A stretch of DNA of 64,000 nucleotides, taken from the NCBI GenBank assembly GCA_018806985.1, contig JADANN010000401.1, forward strand, positions 1,674,001 through 1,738,000. The letters run 5' to 3'. Both the position numbers and the translations under genes were made by a program. Below the pieces are notes generated by a model. It worked only from the letters and a program-made list of their open reading frames with translations, had not been told where the DNA came from and ran no database searches. The DNA is from Angiostrongylus vasorum. Taxonomy: Eukaryota > Nematoda > Chromadorea > Rhabditida > Metastrongylidae. This document shows positions 34,301 to 45,849 of the stretch, in pieces. Positions within the stretch are counted from its first letter, which is position 1. Every line of letters begins with the position of its first letter.

Positions 34301-37300
34301 CAAAGACGGTAACAACGAGTTTCGATCCCCGCACGCAGACAGCTGCGGTCCTGAGTTTTGCAAATAATATTTGGGAATGCTTTTTGGAACATTTGAATCG
34401 GTTGAAATATTTATAGGGCCGGTATAAATCCAATTAGTTAAGTAGAATCAGTTCATTTTATTCTATTGCTTAGTTTCCATCACTGTTTACTCCTTTAAAT
34501 ATTCGCATATTTTAAGTTTTTTCCATTGGGTTTTCAGTACTACTCATTCATTTCTGAAATACGGTATAGTTCAGTACGAATGTCATCGACTACTCGTTTT
34601 TTCTTACCTCTGTTTTGTTTATCTGAGCGTCGAATTTAACTATCCATTTCCTTACACGGTCATTTATGGTGATGAGGGATTTGATTTCTTCAAAGTGTAG
34701 TCGTTAGAAGCGCGGTTCAACAATACGCGCAAGGTCACTGGTTCGACCCTGTGCCGAGTCAATCAAGCCCTTCATGAAACCTAGGACCAACTATGAAGTT
34801 AAACTGACGTTTCCTGGGTTTTTATTTTTGTTCTGATCGGCTATAGTCTTTAGCATAGTGTTCATCGATGTGCCCTACTATTCGATATGACGTCCTTTAA
34901 GTATTCATATAGATAAGAATGACTATGCTGTCATTCGTTATAGAGGACGACCAAAATAATAACGTCACACACCTGCCAGATGATGTTCAAAGCCGTAGAG
35001 TGTGCAATCCATTCACGTGCATGGATTCCAGCATCGATCCAAAGAATCGGTTTGCTTGAGTTCGAGGCGTAACCAATCTGAATATTACAATTGTAAATGA
35101 ACAGTATTGACAAAACTATTCACAGTCTTAACCTCTTTATTTACTGCCTAGTACAATTTTTCACGGCAGAGTATCATGTGGGGTGCAACCAAGATGATGT
35201 TGAGATATTCGCAAAACTCCGGACCTTCCCAGATCAATCCCGTTCGTTGACGGGTGATTGCTGATGGCAGTGATCGATAAAAAAACTAGCTGAGAGACAA
35301 GCGAAAGAAGGACTCGCATGGTGTGGTGGTGAACGCGTTAGCCCCCGGAAAGAGTAAGCTCGTTCGTTCCCCATTATTCGCAAGTGCTTCTTCTGTTGAG
35401 CTTAAAAGAGTGAGCTTATGAGACTAATTCGTTCGGAAACTGTATTTCCACATGTTATTAGAAAAAATGAATTATAGTGAATTCCCGTAAATATGAAGTG
35501 AGCCCCTTTCTGAACGCACAAAATGTTTTCGCGAAAACATCCCGAATGACCTAATAAAACTTTTAAAGTGTGAACTTCGTGTTTTCCAGTTTTTTTTTCT
35601 GGAGAATAATCCCCTGAATGAACGTGGAGAGCTTACAGAACATACCTGACTCAATGAGAGCCAACTTAATGGGAGTTCCAAGATAGGGACAGGCGCTCTT
35701 CACTAAGTCGTTATGGCCATAAAAAATCACTTCCAACTTGCCAGCGTTTGGCTGGTCGGTAACGGTGGGACTAGCGGTCCCCCTTCATTGTGACCAAAGT
35801 TGAAGAACAGAGCCTTCTCATTCGTCCTACCGACTATGCTTGTCTCCATCAGAGGACGCGGTTCGAGGATCTCGCTCTCTCTCTTCTCTCTCCCTTCCTC
35901 TAAATCTTCAATTTCTCTCTCCTTCTCCCTCTTGCGTCCCTTAATTCTCCATCTCTGCATATACAGTCTGTTATCTAAGAAAAAATTAGTGGAAAAGTAG
36001 TAATAGAAATCGAAAAGGCTAGTGCGTCACTATCAAACATGACTTGGTGCCTTTTCTCGGAGTGATTTTTTTTATCTGTGGAGGTTTTCGTCGTCGTCCC
36101 CCTGTGAACAACACACGGTTGGTCCGACACCCTAACAAAAAGGATGGCTATTCTTAACAAAGTGGTTTTTTATAGATCTTCGTGAATACTATAAAAAATT
36201 TGACTGAATTATATGAAGAGCCCTATATAAAAATACGTCTGGACTTTAAAGAAGGCGAATTTGCCGAAACGCCAGTCACCAAACAACGGAAACAACAACA
36301 AAAACTGATCCCAACATGAGGTTAGTTCAATAAGGGCAGTTCATAAGATATAACATAAATATAAATAATACACGAACAACTGGCAGACAGCAAGGAACTA
36401 AAGACTCAAAAGATTATCATGCATAGAGCAAGGTTTCTTTCGTAGATATAGAGAAAGTAATATCTCCTCAGCAGTAAAACAATCAGAGTTCGGTAGTTAG
36501 AGAATAGATTGAACTGATGATAACCCACTCAGTTCCAAACAGTGTTATAGAACATAAGCAAAGGCTTAAATATTTTGCAGACTTAAACAAAGACAAGCTT
36601 ATTTTTCTCTGTCCATGAGTTTAGACGGATTTGCTACCAAAACATTATTATTGGTAAAAAAAGATTGTAGGCTTACCTTAATTGCATAGATCTTACGACC
36701 CTCAGTTGACGTCGCCACCTGCCACACATCAACAAGCTGTGGAAAACTTTTAGCCATTTGGAAAAGTAACAACATCTGCTGAAAAATAAAACCTTGTACT
36801 CAGCTGAATCTACTTTGTGCAGTGCCATTACAGTCTCGGTGACAATTCAGCGGAAGAACTGATTTTTTTGTTGAAGAAGGAAGCTAGCAAAGTTTGCATG
36901 ATGGAGGGTCTAATAGTCCGTGCAGCTATGGAATCTACTTAAAGTATTGGCGGGCATTGCTTCCTTCACTTCTAAAGACATTCAGTTTTTAGGGTAGAAA
37001 TATCAGTTTTGTAGCGAATTTATACGTTGAGGATGAAAAAACGCAGATGAATAGCCGTGAAGGTGAAAAGGAAATATTTCTTGATTATCATGGAACCGCT
37101 TCAGATAATTCATTTCTAACTTTCATCCACTCTGAGGCAGTATGTTCTGTAGATAAGAACCTCACTTCACCACTTTTTTGTAACAATGTCATTTATAGAT
37201 CAGATATTGCGTTCAGTAGTTGGATGTGAAATTCTCATTATCTGCTCCTTATTAATGGTCGTGATAGGAAAATCAGTTGTTGCAAAGCAGCTGCTACGTA

Positions 37301-40300
37301 TAGCAGTGGAAGGGGTTCCACCCATGAGGCAAAGTCTGCTGCCACCTTGGCACGGCTATCTAAAGGATGTATGAAAAAAATCTTGTTCATTAAGCTAGAA
37401 AATACCACTGAAATGGATGATGTAATTGATCTGCACGATTCTTTCTAATGAGAGCTATCGAAGTAGTCACGTAAGTTATGGTTATCATTCCACAATAAGG
37501 TTGATAACGAAAAGACGGGTAAAAAAGGACTTACGTCGTCGAACGACAAGTATTTTTTCTGTATGAGATCAAGAGTGATTTCACCGTCTGATGTGTCCAG
37601 TAGCGCCCGTCGTTCTCGATGAATCTCCTGAGTTATATTCTGCGCTAAAAACAAGCTTATTTGTTCAACCTATCGAGGTGAAAGTTCACCTTGGCATATC
37701 GTTTTCTTTACACTATACAAAATAGTTTTCTGCGTTCGATAAGTTGTTGATTGATTTCGAAAGGCAACTAAGCCGTGTATGCGCCAAAATGAACAAGTGC
37801 AAAGAAAATGAGTGATGATATCCACTCACGCCGCTCATTAGGCCATCCCACGTGTTAATGGAAGTCCAGTCACGACGGTCCTTAAGTGTTAACTACGTCT
37901 TTTATATGTGATCGTTCCACTTCACACATGTGATGTCAAAGAGAGCAAAAATTGCTATAAAAATACTTTTTAGCTTTTGAGGTTCCCTTTTGAAATACTG
38001 TGGGCGAAAAACTGTAACAGAAAAAAAGAATACTTCCAGCCTTTCTTCCTACCGAATCGACAGAGTAGACTGATGAGGATTCCAGGATTTAGTGTTCCAA
38101 CAAAGGGCGATGTTTTGAAGACTTTTGGAAGAAAATAATCAGTAATGAAATCGCTTAGCGGGAAACGGATTTTATATGAATATACCATTTACTCAAAGCA
38201 ATAAGCCTTTATTGATTTTCTGGTTTTCTTTCCGTTGTGATTTATGATGAAGATTATAACTAGGGTTTGTTTTTATGAATTATTTTGCACCCTTTCCATT
38301 GGTTAGCATTTTCTTACTCAACACCAATCGTCACCGGCTGACCAAGACCACTGAACACTACCTTTCTATGGGAAATGTTGTGACTGAGAGGGTTATTGAC
38401 TTCTATTTCCGATCTTAGAATGAACTCCTGTTGCTTGACCTTCTCCAACTCATTTCCTTTACTTAGCCAGTAGATAATCGTATAAGAGTCAGTTTGCACA
38501 GAAATGATAGCGTAAAAGCTACAGCGATACCGTTATGGTTTCCTAGTCAAAACACGCGCTAATACTAGTTTAATTACTAATCTACCCACTTAAGGCTTAG
38601 TTAGAGTGGCTACTTATATGTGGATGGACAGTGAAACTTTGGATTATTTTGCTAAAATGTTAGCATTTCCTTCATATGAGGGACTTCAGATAGTTTTGAA
38701 ATTACGTGATGTTCCATGGGTAGATGTCTAGAGGAAACAATTGATTCAGTAGTTGCTCTGAGACGCATGTGGGTTCAAACAATGAGTTCCTTGAAAGAAA
38801 AAAGTGTGTCGCTTTTCATATTTCTGGAGAGAGTGAAGGTCACCTGGTAGCTTTGGACCACGAGATTGGGGCAAAGGGAGTCTTCACGTATGCTTATTGG
38901 TGGTCATCGACGATTTTTTGAAGGTGATGCATTTGATAACTTTTTGCTAACTGGGAAGTAATATTTCAACGACATTAACTCAGTACCTCTATATGTTAAG
39001 CTTAATATAACCAACAGTAAGGTCGCCTACTTTTAATCTACGATGGGGGCAACACTTGGCAGCATCACTCCATTTTGTTAAGTTAGCGGGTGTATTTACC
39101 TTAAAAAGTGCTGAATTGCTAAATACGGCACCACAGATAGTAACTATTCCCGGAATAGTTGTTGTTTTCTACAGTTATCACCGTACGTTTCTCGTACTAA
39201 TTGTACTTATTGGTGCATATTTGCTTTAAACAGTGGCCCACACGGGCTGCTTTTTCTATCAAATCAGTGTTTTTATCCTATCAATTATGAACGGTGTCAA
39301 TTTTTCAATCACGAATGTGGGGGAGGCTTTGGTCATTGTGGGTCACGGGATGGATCCACTTATCAGCTGTGTGTTTTGATTAAGGTCGAGTCTAGTTAGT
39401 ACTTAGGACGGCGTAGGTTAAGGATCAAAATACCGACAGAGAGGAACGGATTGTTTCCATATTTGAAAGAGTGTCTTTCACCTAGCCTCGGCATTAATAA
39501 TCAGCTCAGATTATCTTAGAAACTCTCTTTGATGAACTAATAGGAGGTTGTTATCTTTTGATTTTCCTATAGCTCAGGTTTCAGCGACTTCGCTAAGCCT
39601 TTAAAAAAACGCATGAAAAACTTCAACAAAGAGAATTCATAAGATAATCTATGTTGTTTCCACGTACCGTGCGCATTGTTCTTCATATTGCTTAGATCAA
39701 TTATAGACATCGTTTTGGTCAGATTTTTATGACGAGATGTGTTTTCGGATGGATCCATTAAAAATCTGGATTAAGAAATGTTGACGTTGACTGAAAGGGT
39801 AGGAACTGCTGAACAGCAAAGGTAAGTTAAGGTAAAAAAACACTTCTACAAAGGTGAAAGTTGTGCGTATGACGTAATGACGTGCTGACTCTATGCCCTC
39901 TTCATCAACCCACCATTTGAAAACATGAATTGTACTGAAATTTTTTATGATCTTGCTTTAAAAGGTCATCACAGACTAAAGTTAATGTTATGACGGCGAA
40001 TTTGAAATAGAATTCTTCCTCTGATTTTTTTTCTTCAGCAGGAAACTTCCACTTACTAAGGACTTCGTTCAGTATTCCTTTCTGTGTGAGAAATTGTTGA
40101 ATAAAGTGAAGCTCGTTTTTGTCTACAATCATTTCAGCCGGCTGCCCTGATGAACGGACTTTCCGTAAGTAATCTATCTGGAATTCAAAATAGATGAATT
40201 ATCGATTTGCTAAATAATTATTCTAAATGTATGCCGAGACACTAATGAGCATTCAGAGGAACTGAAAAAGAGTGGATTTCAATATCCATGTTAGTGCACC

Positions 40301-40685
40301 AAGTTTCGGGTGCTTACTTGACTTTTAGCCGGAAAACTTCTTTTCGAGGGTGTTTTCAATTCAGTGATTTTAAAAATGTGCTGAACAAACCTGTTGTCCT
40401 CGAAGTCGATCCAACTCACGCAGATCATCTTTTTGTGACTTACTGACAGGTACTATCTTCAGTATGCTGTAGCTGGAAAGGAAAAAAAAGTGGATCAATA
40501 GAAAAAGCTGGTAAACTTTCGACACGGAGTGGGAAACCTTCTTCTTGTGTTAATCGTCAATGTTGTTAAGGATTTATAAGTCAATGTTAAAAGAAAATTA
40601 GTCGGACCCACTTTGTAACATCAGCAAGGATGACTACTGTAGACAAGATGACGACGAATAGAAAGAGCCATTGGTTTAGCACCAT
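31353..40685 (-). CDS. Secreted M14A metallocarboxypeptidase proenzyme, B-type specificity (12 exons, 441 aa)
   Basis: Exons on the minus strand: 40685-40612, 40472-40391, 40177-40057, 37644-37535, 36778-36677, 35077-34973, 33832-33711, 33636-33529, 33286-33247, 33191-33054, 32810-32726, 31591-31353. They total 1326 nt with every phase matching. The N-terminus is a signal peptide (MVLNQWLFLFVVILSTVVILA). A propeptide follows (YSILKIVPVSK to about residue 95), then the catalytic domain. Zinc ligands are seen in GIHAREW (HxxE) and ALHSFGQ (third His). Substrate residues are the Asn-Arg of DANRNY, the Tyr of GLYPASG and the catalytic Glu of YSFTFEL. The ADDW segment puts Asp where carboxypeptidase B has its specificity Asp255, so C-terminal Lys/Arg is the likely substrate. 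The product is probably a secreted digestive or effector protease activated by propeptide removal. The intron after 33054 starts with GC. Introns 2-12 carry SINE copies and other repeats. Confidence 0.93.
32362..32632 (+). repeat. SINE-A copy
   Basis: Copy in the last intron of the carboxypeptidase gene, antisense to it. Confidence 0.74.
33905..34425. repeat. SINE-C inverted pair
   Basis: A reverse copy (33905-34110) faces a forward copy (34215-34425) across the family's 5' sequence, forming a large imperfect palindrome in a carboxypeptidase intron. Confidence 0.55.
34700..34775 (+). repeat. tRNA-like fragment
   Basis: TAGTCGTTAGAAGCG and CACTGGTTCGACCCTGTG resemble A and B boxes at SINE spacing. 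It does not fold into a full cloverleaf with matching acceptor ends, so it is a SINE or tRNA pseudogene. Confidence 0.35.
35130..35400. repeat. SINE-C rearranged copy
   Basis: A reverse 3' end (35140-35220) joins a forward 5' and middle part (35220-35380). Confidence 0.5.
36225..36350 (+). repeat. Foldback-arm fragment, degenerate
   Basis: Matches the right arm of the 4335-5690 element (ATACGTCTGGAC, GGCGAATTTGCC, GCCGAAACGCC, CAA-rich tract). The hammerhead core is destroyed. Confidence 0.5.
38318..38518 (-). CDS. Candidate internal exon nested in carboxypeptidase intron 3, unknown product
   Basis: After the AG at 38519-38520 the frame reads FYAIISVQTDSYTIIYWLSK, continues about 45 residues through VVFSGLGQPVTIGV, and meets a GTAAG donor at 38317. 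Composition and length look coding. The acceptor lacks the usual TTTCAG. It does not fit the phase of the carboxypeptidase exons around it, so it is not an alternative exon of that gene. Confidence 0.3.
39668..39758 (-). CDS. Candidate first exon nested in carboxypeptidase intron 3
   Basis: The exon opens with ATG GAT CCA and reads MDPSENTSRHKN...IIDLSNMKNNAH, 30 codons, ending in phase 1 at a good donor (GTACGTGG). It is polar and looks coding, but it resembles no family I recognise. It could belong to a nested gene on the same strand together with the exon at 38518-38318, though their phases do not join directly. A chance open frame is possible. Confidence 0.25.
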
Positions 40686-40697
40686 GCTGAAAACGAA
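40686..40697 (-). promoter_or_regulatory. Predicted spliced-leader acceptor of the carboxypeptidase gene
   Basis: On the minus strand CTTCGTTTTCAG ends one base before the start ATG (40685-40683). This is the expected context of a trans-spliced nematode mRNA. Confidence 0.55.
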
Positions 40698-42544
40698 GAT
40701 GAATGGCGATCAGCGAATTTTCATAAAACTCTTAGTGAAAACCCTTCATGGACTGCTAAAGGTAGTTTTGAAGGCCTGTTCTAAAACTCGGATATGCTCC
40801 CATAAGATTCATCCATTTGAGTATCGTACTGGAACTATGGAGAACTAAGGATGAAGTGTTTTTCAAGTGAGAGGGTCACGCACGTATTCATGAATAACAA
40901 GCAAAAGGTGATAACTGTGCAACTCGTAGACGAACAAACAGTTAAATAGACCACGATGGATGGGCGATTGTGAATTGACGACAATCACATTATAGCGATA
41001 ATCACACTGTGACGACAATCACGAAGCACCGTCAATGAAACTGATTTGCGTTGAACAAACATAAAGCAAGCTACTAGTGAAATATTTGCACAGTTGTTCG
41101 CATACCGTTTACTTTTCTATGGGTTCGCTGCCGTGAATCAAGCAATGAAGGCGTTCTAGTCTATTACCTTTGTGCTTAGTTCCAATATACCAAAAGTATT
41201 TGCAGGGCCTGCAAGAGGCAATCAGAGGAGTGAGCTGCTTTGTTCAATTAAAGGAAAAGCATAACCATAAGATGAGCACTTATTTGCTTTGTTTTGAGTA
41301 AGATTTATTTTGGTCTGTCCGATCTTTTGGAAATTCTGATGGAAGAGGCACTATAGTTCACAGATTCTACAGTACCACCATACATTTGAAGGTAATGAAG
41401 TACCTCATAACTACATCTACAACCGTGGATGTGGAACAGAACCATAAGGAGTATCTACTTAAATGACAAAAAAATTAGATTTCATGTCTTGGACTACTAC
41501 TCATCCGAAAATGACAAAAAAATTAGATTTCATGTCTTGGACTACTACTCATCCGACTTCTTTTAGACTATTGTAATTGTAGAAAAGAGCACCTGGATGC
41601 AAAAAATGAAATCGGAAGAAAACGCTACTGAATATGAACCGTGTGGAAAAAGCGGCAATGACACGTCACTGCTGGTTTAGAATCCTGAGCTCAAATACCG
41701 CTTGTCAGTTCTGCTCAAGCTAGAATGTGCGATTACTATTGGAAATCCCAGAACAAAAGGAGTATGTCACATGCTCACATGTGGGTTAGTCTTTTGATCC
41801 AATGCAAGAAATAATTTGTGACACTACGTGAATATTTGTAGCAGCTGATATGGAGATAGACGTACTAGTCTACTGTCTACTTCGTGATGTTCCCGAAAAG
41901 TGACGCCAGCGTCACCATGGCTGTGTGTGTATTTATTACGTGCGAAACTTCGACACACAATTGATGTTTATGTAGAATCATGGAAACTGTAAAAAGAGTT
42001 TGACATTGATATCCGCAAGTTGACAGTGCTAGTTGTCCTAAAAGTCCTTGTCCTTGAGCAAACATGGTTACTTCAGGCTAAACATTCTACCGATCCATGA
42101 ACGCCACAGACTGCCTATGATGACGGCTTGTGAATGTATGTATGCATTGTAGGAGAGCCCAAATCACAACGCCCACACAATCGCTTGTGGATGTTCATCT
42201 ATCGACTAGGACCAAAGCCATTCCAAATGTGAGAACGGTAGAAACAAGAGAAAGGCAGAATGTTTTCGCTCGTAGACGAGAGAATTTGTGTAGGACTCAG
42301 GAATGAGAAGAATCCACCATAAAAAAACGCTCCAAGTCATGCAGTACTTCAACAGCCGGTATTTTTTAAAATGAAAATGACATATCACCCTTAAAATATC
42401 CTCTGTCTCTTAAAATGTTAATCCTCCAGCAAACCTGTAGGGTAGGAAATTTTTCAGCGCAGATAAACGATAAACAAACCAGTTTGTGGGCTGGCTTTAT
42501 AATATTCCTACTCAGAATTTTGCCTGTTACGGAATTTTTTGCGC
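40698..42544. other. Upstream region of the carboxypeptidase gene
   Basis: Should contain its promoter. No TATA or other element can be assigned. Only the 48-bp duplication stands out. Confidence 0.35.
41461..41557. repeat. Tandem duplication, 48-bp period
   Basis: Two essentially identical units around TTAGATTTCATGTCTTGGAC and CTACTACTCATCCG. The lack of divergence indicates a recent duplication or an assembly artefact. Confidence 0.85.
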
Positions 42545-42660
42545 CTACATGGCGCAATAGTTAGAATACGCAGCAATACACGCGTGGCCACTGATTTCGC
42601 GCCGTACTTCAGGTCATCCGATCCCGACTTCCTTCGGCTAATTGGTACCAAACAAGTATG
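42545..42660 (+). repeat. SINE-A head fragment
   Basis: Diverged tRNA-like head (CATGGCGCAATAGTTAGAAT) to the GGTACCA block. The rest is absent. Confidence 0.4.
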
Positions 42661-44024
42661 TTAGGATTAAAAAGCTCTGATGTCATATATTGATGGGTCA
42701 CTGATACTCATTGTACAGCCCAAATATGGATTCGAGTTCGGCTTCTAAATTTTGAGTGGTCGGTTAAATTTTCACTCCTAGGACTTTATTTTGTGGACAC
42801 TTCATTTTTGATTCCGGCTTTTCGTTTCTGAGGAACCCAGCAGAAAGATAGATCAATGGAATCGCTGCGGAAAACATACTTCTCTCAGATCCAAATCGTT
42901 ATTAGACTAAGGCGATCGGTGAGAAGCCACAAAACCTCGTATATACGCAGGACTTCATTGCAAGGGGATCTGACGAACACGCACACAACACGCCATAGAG
43001 ATTGATATGTAGTATTAAAGCATTCTACTCAGACGCCGATCTTCGCCCCTAAGCCGCAGATCGCATGAAATTCCACGTGACAGCCTTACAAAGAAGAAAG
43101 AGCAAAAACGCCGACATACATTAATTAAACGACGGGACCTTTATCATACGTGGAGAAGAGTTCTCGTCACGAATTGTCGGAGGTGTTTTGCCGTCCACAC
43201 CCTCGATTCTTATCCGATTATTTCCCCTCGCATGGTCGTCCTTCATCTTCAAGCAACGCGTCGTAATAAAATCACCATCATCAAATGCTACTCACCGACC
43301 AGTGCAAGTGATGAGTAGAAATTAGCTACGTTCCACTATCAGCTGCAGACACCCGCAGTGATAAAACGTTTTATAAAATCGTTGCTGGAGACTTTAACGC
43401 TAGAGTGGAAAAAGGCCTACGAGAGCGAATACAGAATCGGAAAATGCGGGTTTGCAGGAAAAAAAAAGTGGGAGTGGAATCCACCTTGCAGGACTCTAGC
43501 CTGCAACACGACTTTAGGATGGATTCTCTTTTTTTTCTCAGAAGAAAGGAAGTGTCCTCGACATGAAAGTCACCAAATAGTGCGGCGGCATGCGAAGATC
43601 AACCATGTTCTCACAAAGGGAAAGTGGTGCCTACTTGACGCATCGGTAATACCACTATTCTGTAGTGGTCCCAATCACCGCCTTCTTTGCGCCGAGATTC
43701 GATTCAGCCGTAAGGTGGAAAAAATTTCAAGTAATCGACCAAGAAGAAAAAAGTCCACCTTTATATGATGATAATATTCTGAACGAAATTCTATCAAAAG
43801 CCGACTGGTAGATTGAAGAAAACCAGACAGAAAACTGCGCGCTAAGTGTCGAGGGACGTGTGCCGAATCCACCTCAGTTCCCCAAGGCAAGAAGATCAAA
43901 TCTTCTCTCCAGTAGCACTCAGAAATTGCACGGAAAGCGAAGGCAACTGACGATTGATTCTATTGGAACACATACAACACGTTTTAGTTTTTTAAGCTCA
44001 CACGAAGTTGATAAGTATATTTAT

Positions 44025-44064
44025 TCGGCTAAGGTTTCGAAGTTTTTATCTTCATCAGAACCGA
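44025..44064 (-). ncRNA. Hammerhead-type motif inside RTE-B (outer copy 1)
   Basis: CUGAUGA core and a six-pair stem I (UCGGUU with AGCCGA, one G-U). Stem II is reduced, and the GAAACCUU segment breaks the usual AC/GU pairing. Probably inactive. Confidence 0.45.
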
Positions 44065-44259
44065 TGATCCGAGTTGGTGGTCCACAGTTGTTCGTCTTCT
44101 CAATATGGCGTCTCCACAGTCGTACCGAGACGGATCTTCTACAATGGAAAATCGCACGAATGAGGCATGCTCACCCGGAAGCGCTTTTTTATACAGAGCG
44201 ATTGTTGTTGATATGACTATCCGATGATAAGAATGTTTTTTCAACGGATAGTCCAACCT

Positions 44260-44648
44260 GTCCTTCCAACGGTTTACTGCCTCATCGTAGCTAGGAGGTG
44301 TTCCTGGGTGTCGGACTGCGATGTACAGCGGGGAATCATCCCCTGGCAAGGTCTCCGAAGCTGAAAATGAGTCCGACGTTTCCATCAGGAAGCCTAGCTA
44401 AGACTAAACCAATACCAGGATCCACCGCCGTCCTGGTATCAAAGTCTTGGCGGTAAATCTCCTTCCGATTCACAAAGGCTCCGACTGCCTGTAGTGGTGA
44501 AGACCTGGGGCAGACTTTGGCCAGGCTGACCTCGGGACTCAAGGGAACCGTAATGGCTTAACCAGCAAATCTCCCGAAAATTGGAGATTGTGCTGGGGCT
44601 TGCGCAACCACTGAGGGCGGGCCATTTAAGTATCAAGTATCAAGTAAG
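44260..44648 (+). repeat. Repeat D copy 7
   Basis: Copy flanked on both sides by hammerhead-type repeats, all within RTE family B. Confidence 0.72.
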
Positions 44649-44808
44649 TAATCCACCCTGTAGTAGTCGGTATTATGCTAGCTAGCCTACAGCGATTAGC
44701 AAAACAATTTTCACAGCGACCGTCATTTATCGTCGATAGCAAAATAGTAAACACGTTTTTAAATTGCTGGGTTTACGCAATGTTGGGTAAACAGTAAACA
44801 CATTTATT

Positions 44809-44846
44809 CGCCTGACGTTTCGACGTCTTTGTCTTCATCAGAGGCG
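44809..44846 (-). ncRNA. Hammerhead-type ribozyme motif, best preserved copy
   Basis: Minus strand: CGCCU, CUGAUGA, hairpin GAC...GUC, GAAACGUC, AGGCG. Stem I is a perfect five-pair helix, all core bases are consensus and the GUC cleavage triplet is present. Stem III is the minimal AC/GU palindrome. A purine sits between core and stem II, as in the other copies. A second partial stem I/core half repeats at 44863-44879. Confidence 0.62.
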
Positions 44847-45849
44847 ATAACATTCAGCAAAGGCTCTTCATCAGAGGCGGGGTTCACGACTTTTCATCTT
44901 CTTGATGTGGCGTCTTCTCAATATATAACACTGAATGCCACTTGCAGAAGAGATTTGGAGGAAGATCTGTATCTTTACAAGTAGAAGAAACAGGTAAAAG
45001 CAGCACGAAAAAAAACAGTCTGAAGAAAATGTCATTGGGACTTGTGCCAGTGTAACGTTTTGTTCTCAGCCCTGATGAACGAAAATGGAATCACGAAAGC
45101 TTCCCGATATGGAATTGATAAAGGAAAAGTTCTACACCAAGCTTTTCTGCCGCACGATTTCCGCCTCAAACCTTGAAATCACCATTGGAAAACCACCTGG
45201 AATTCTTTGTAATGAGGTTCGAGATGCGATAGAAAGCATGAGAAAGGGCACAGCTCCAAGAAGCAGTACTATCGCAGACGACTTTGCTAGAGTTGAAAAA
45301 GCCAGAGGCCCCATGTACTTCTTGTAAACCATAGAACATCCTACTTTCAAAAGAAAAAAAATGCCAGACCAGTGCAAAATGTCATGTCGCACACGGTCAT
45401 CCCGCTCAAGAAAGGTTACCTAAGAAATTTTCGTAACTATTGTCGGACATGCTTGTCGTACTCTGCAAGCTCTTCGCGAAGGTTATGCTATCATGCATAT
45501 CAAGGACATTGGATGAGGCGAAAACAGTTGAGCAAGCAGCATTTCAACAAGGATTTTTGCTTCATGGGACACATCCAAACTGTGTTCTGGGTCATTGAAT
45601 TTTGTCGGAAGTACAGCTGCCTCTAGTCCTAACCTTTGTGGACTATGAAAAAGAGTTTGACAGTTTCGAAACGAATGCATTCCTGTCAGCGCTCGTCGAC
45701 CGAGGGTTGGACTCGTTCTACATAAGAACTCTGTCTGACTGTTGTTAGAACTGCACTACGAAAACACATCTTTTCTATGAACTCTTACTATATCCAGAGG
45801 AAAAAGGGGTCCACAAGGAGACCCCATCTCGCTAAAGCTATTTACTGCT

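Noticed and set aside
43358..43768. 136-codon open frame (+)
   Set aside because: It is part of the decayed RTE-B endonuclease with changing frame, not a host gene.
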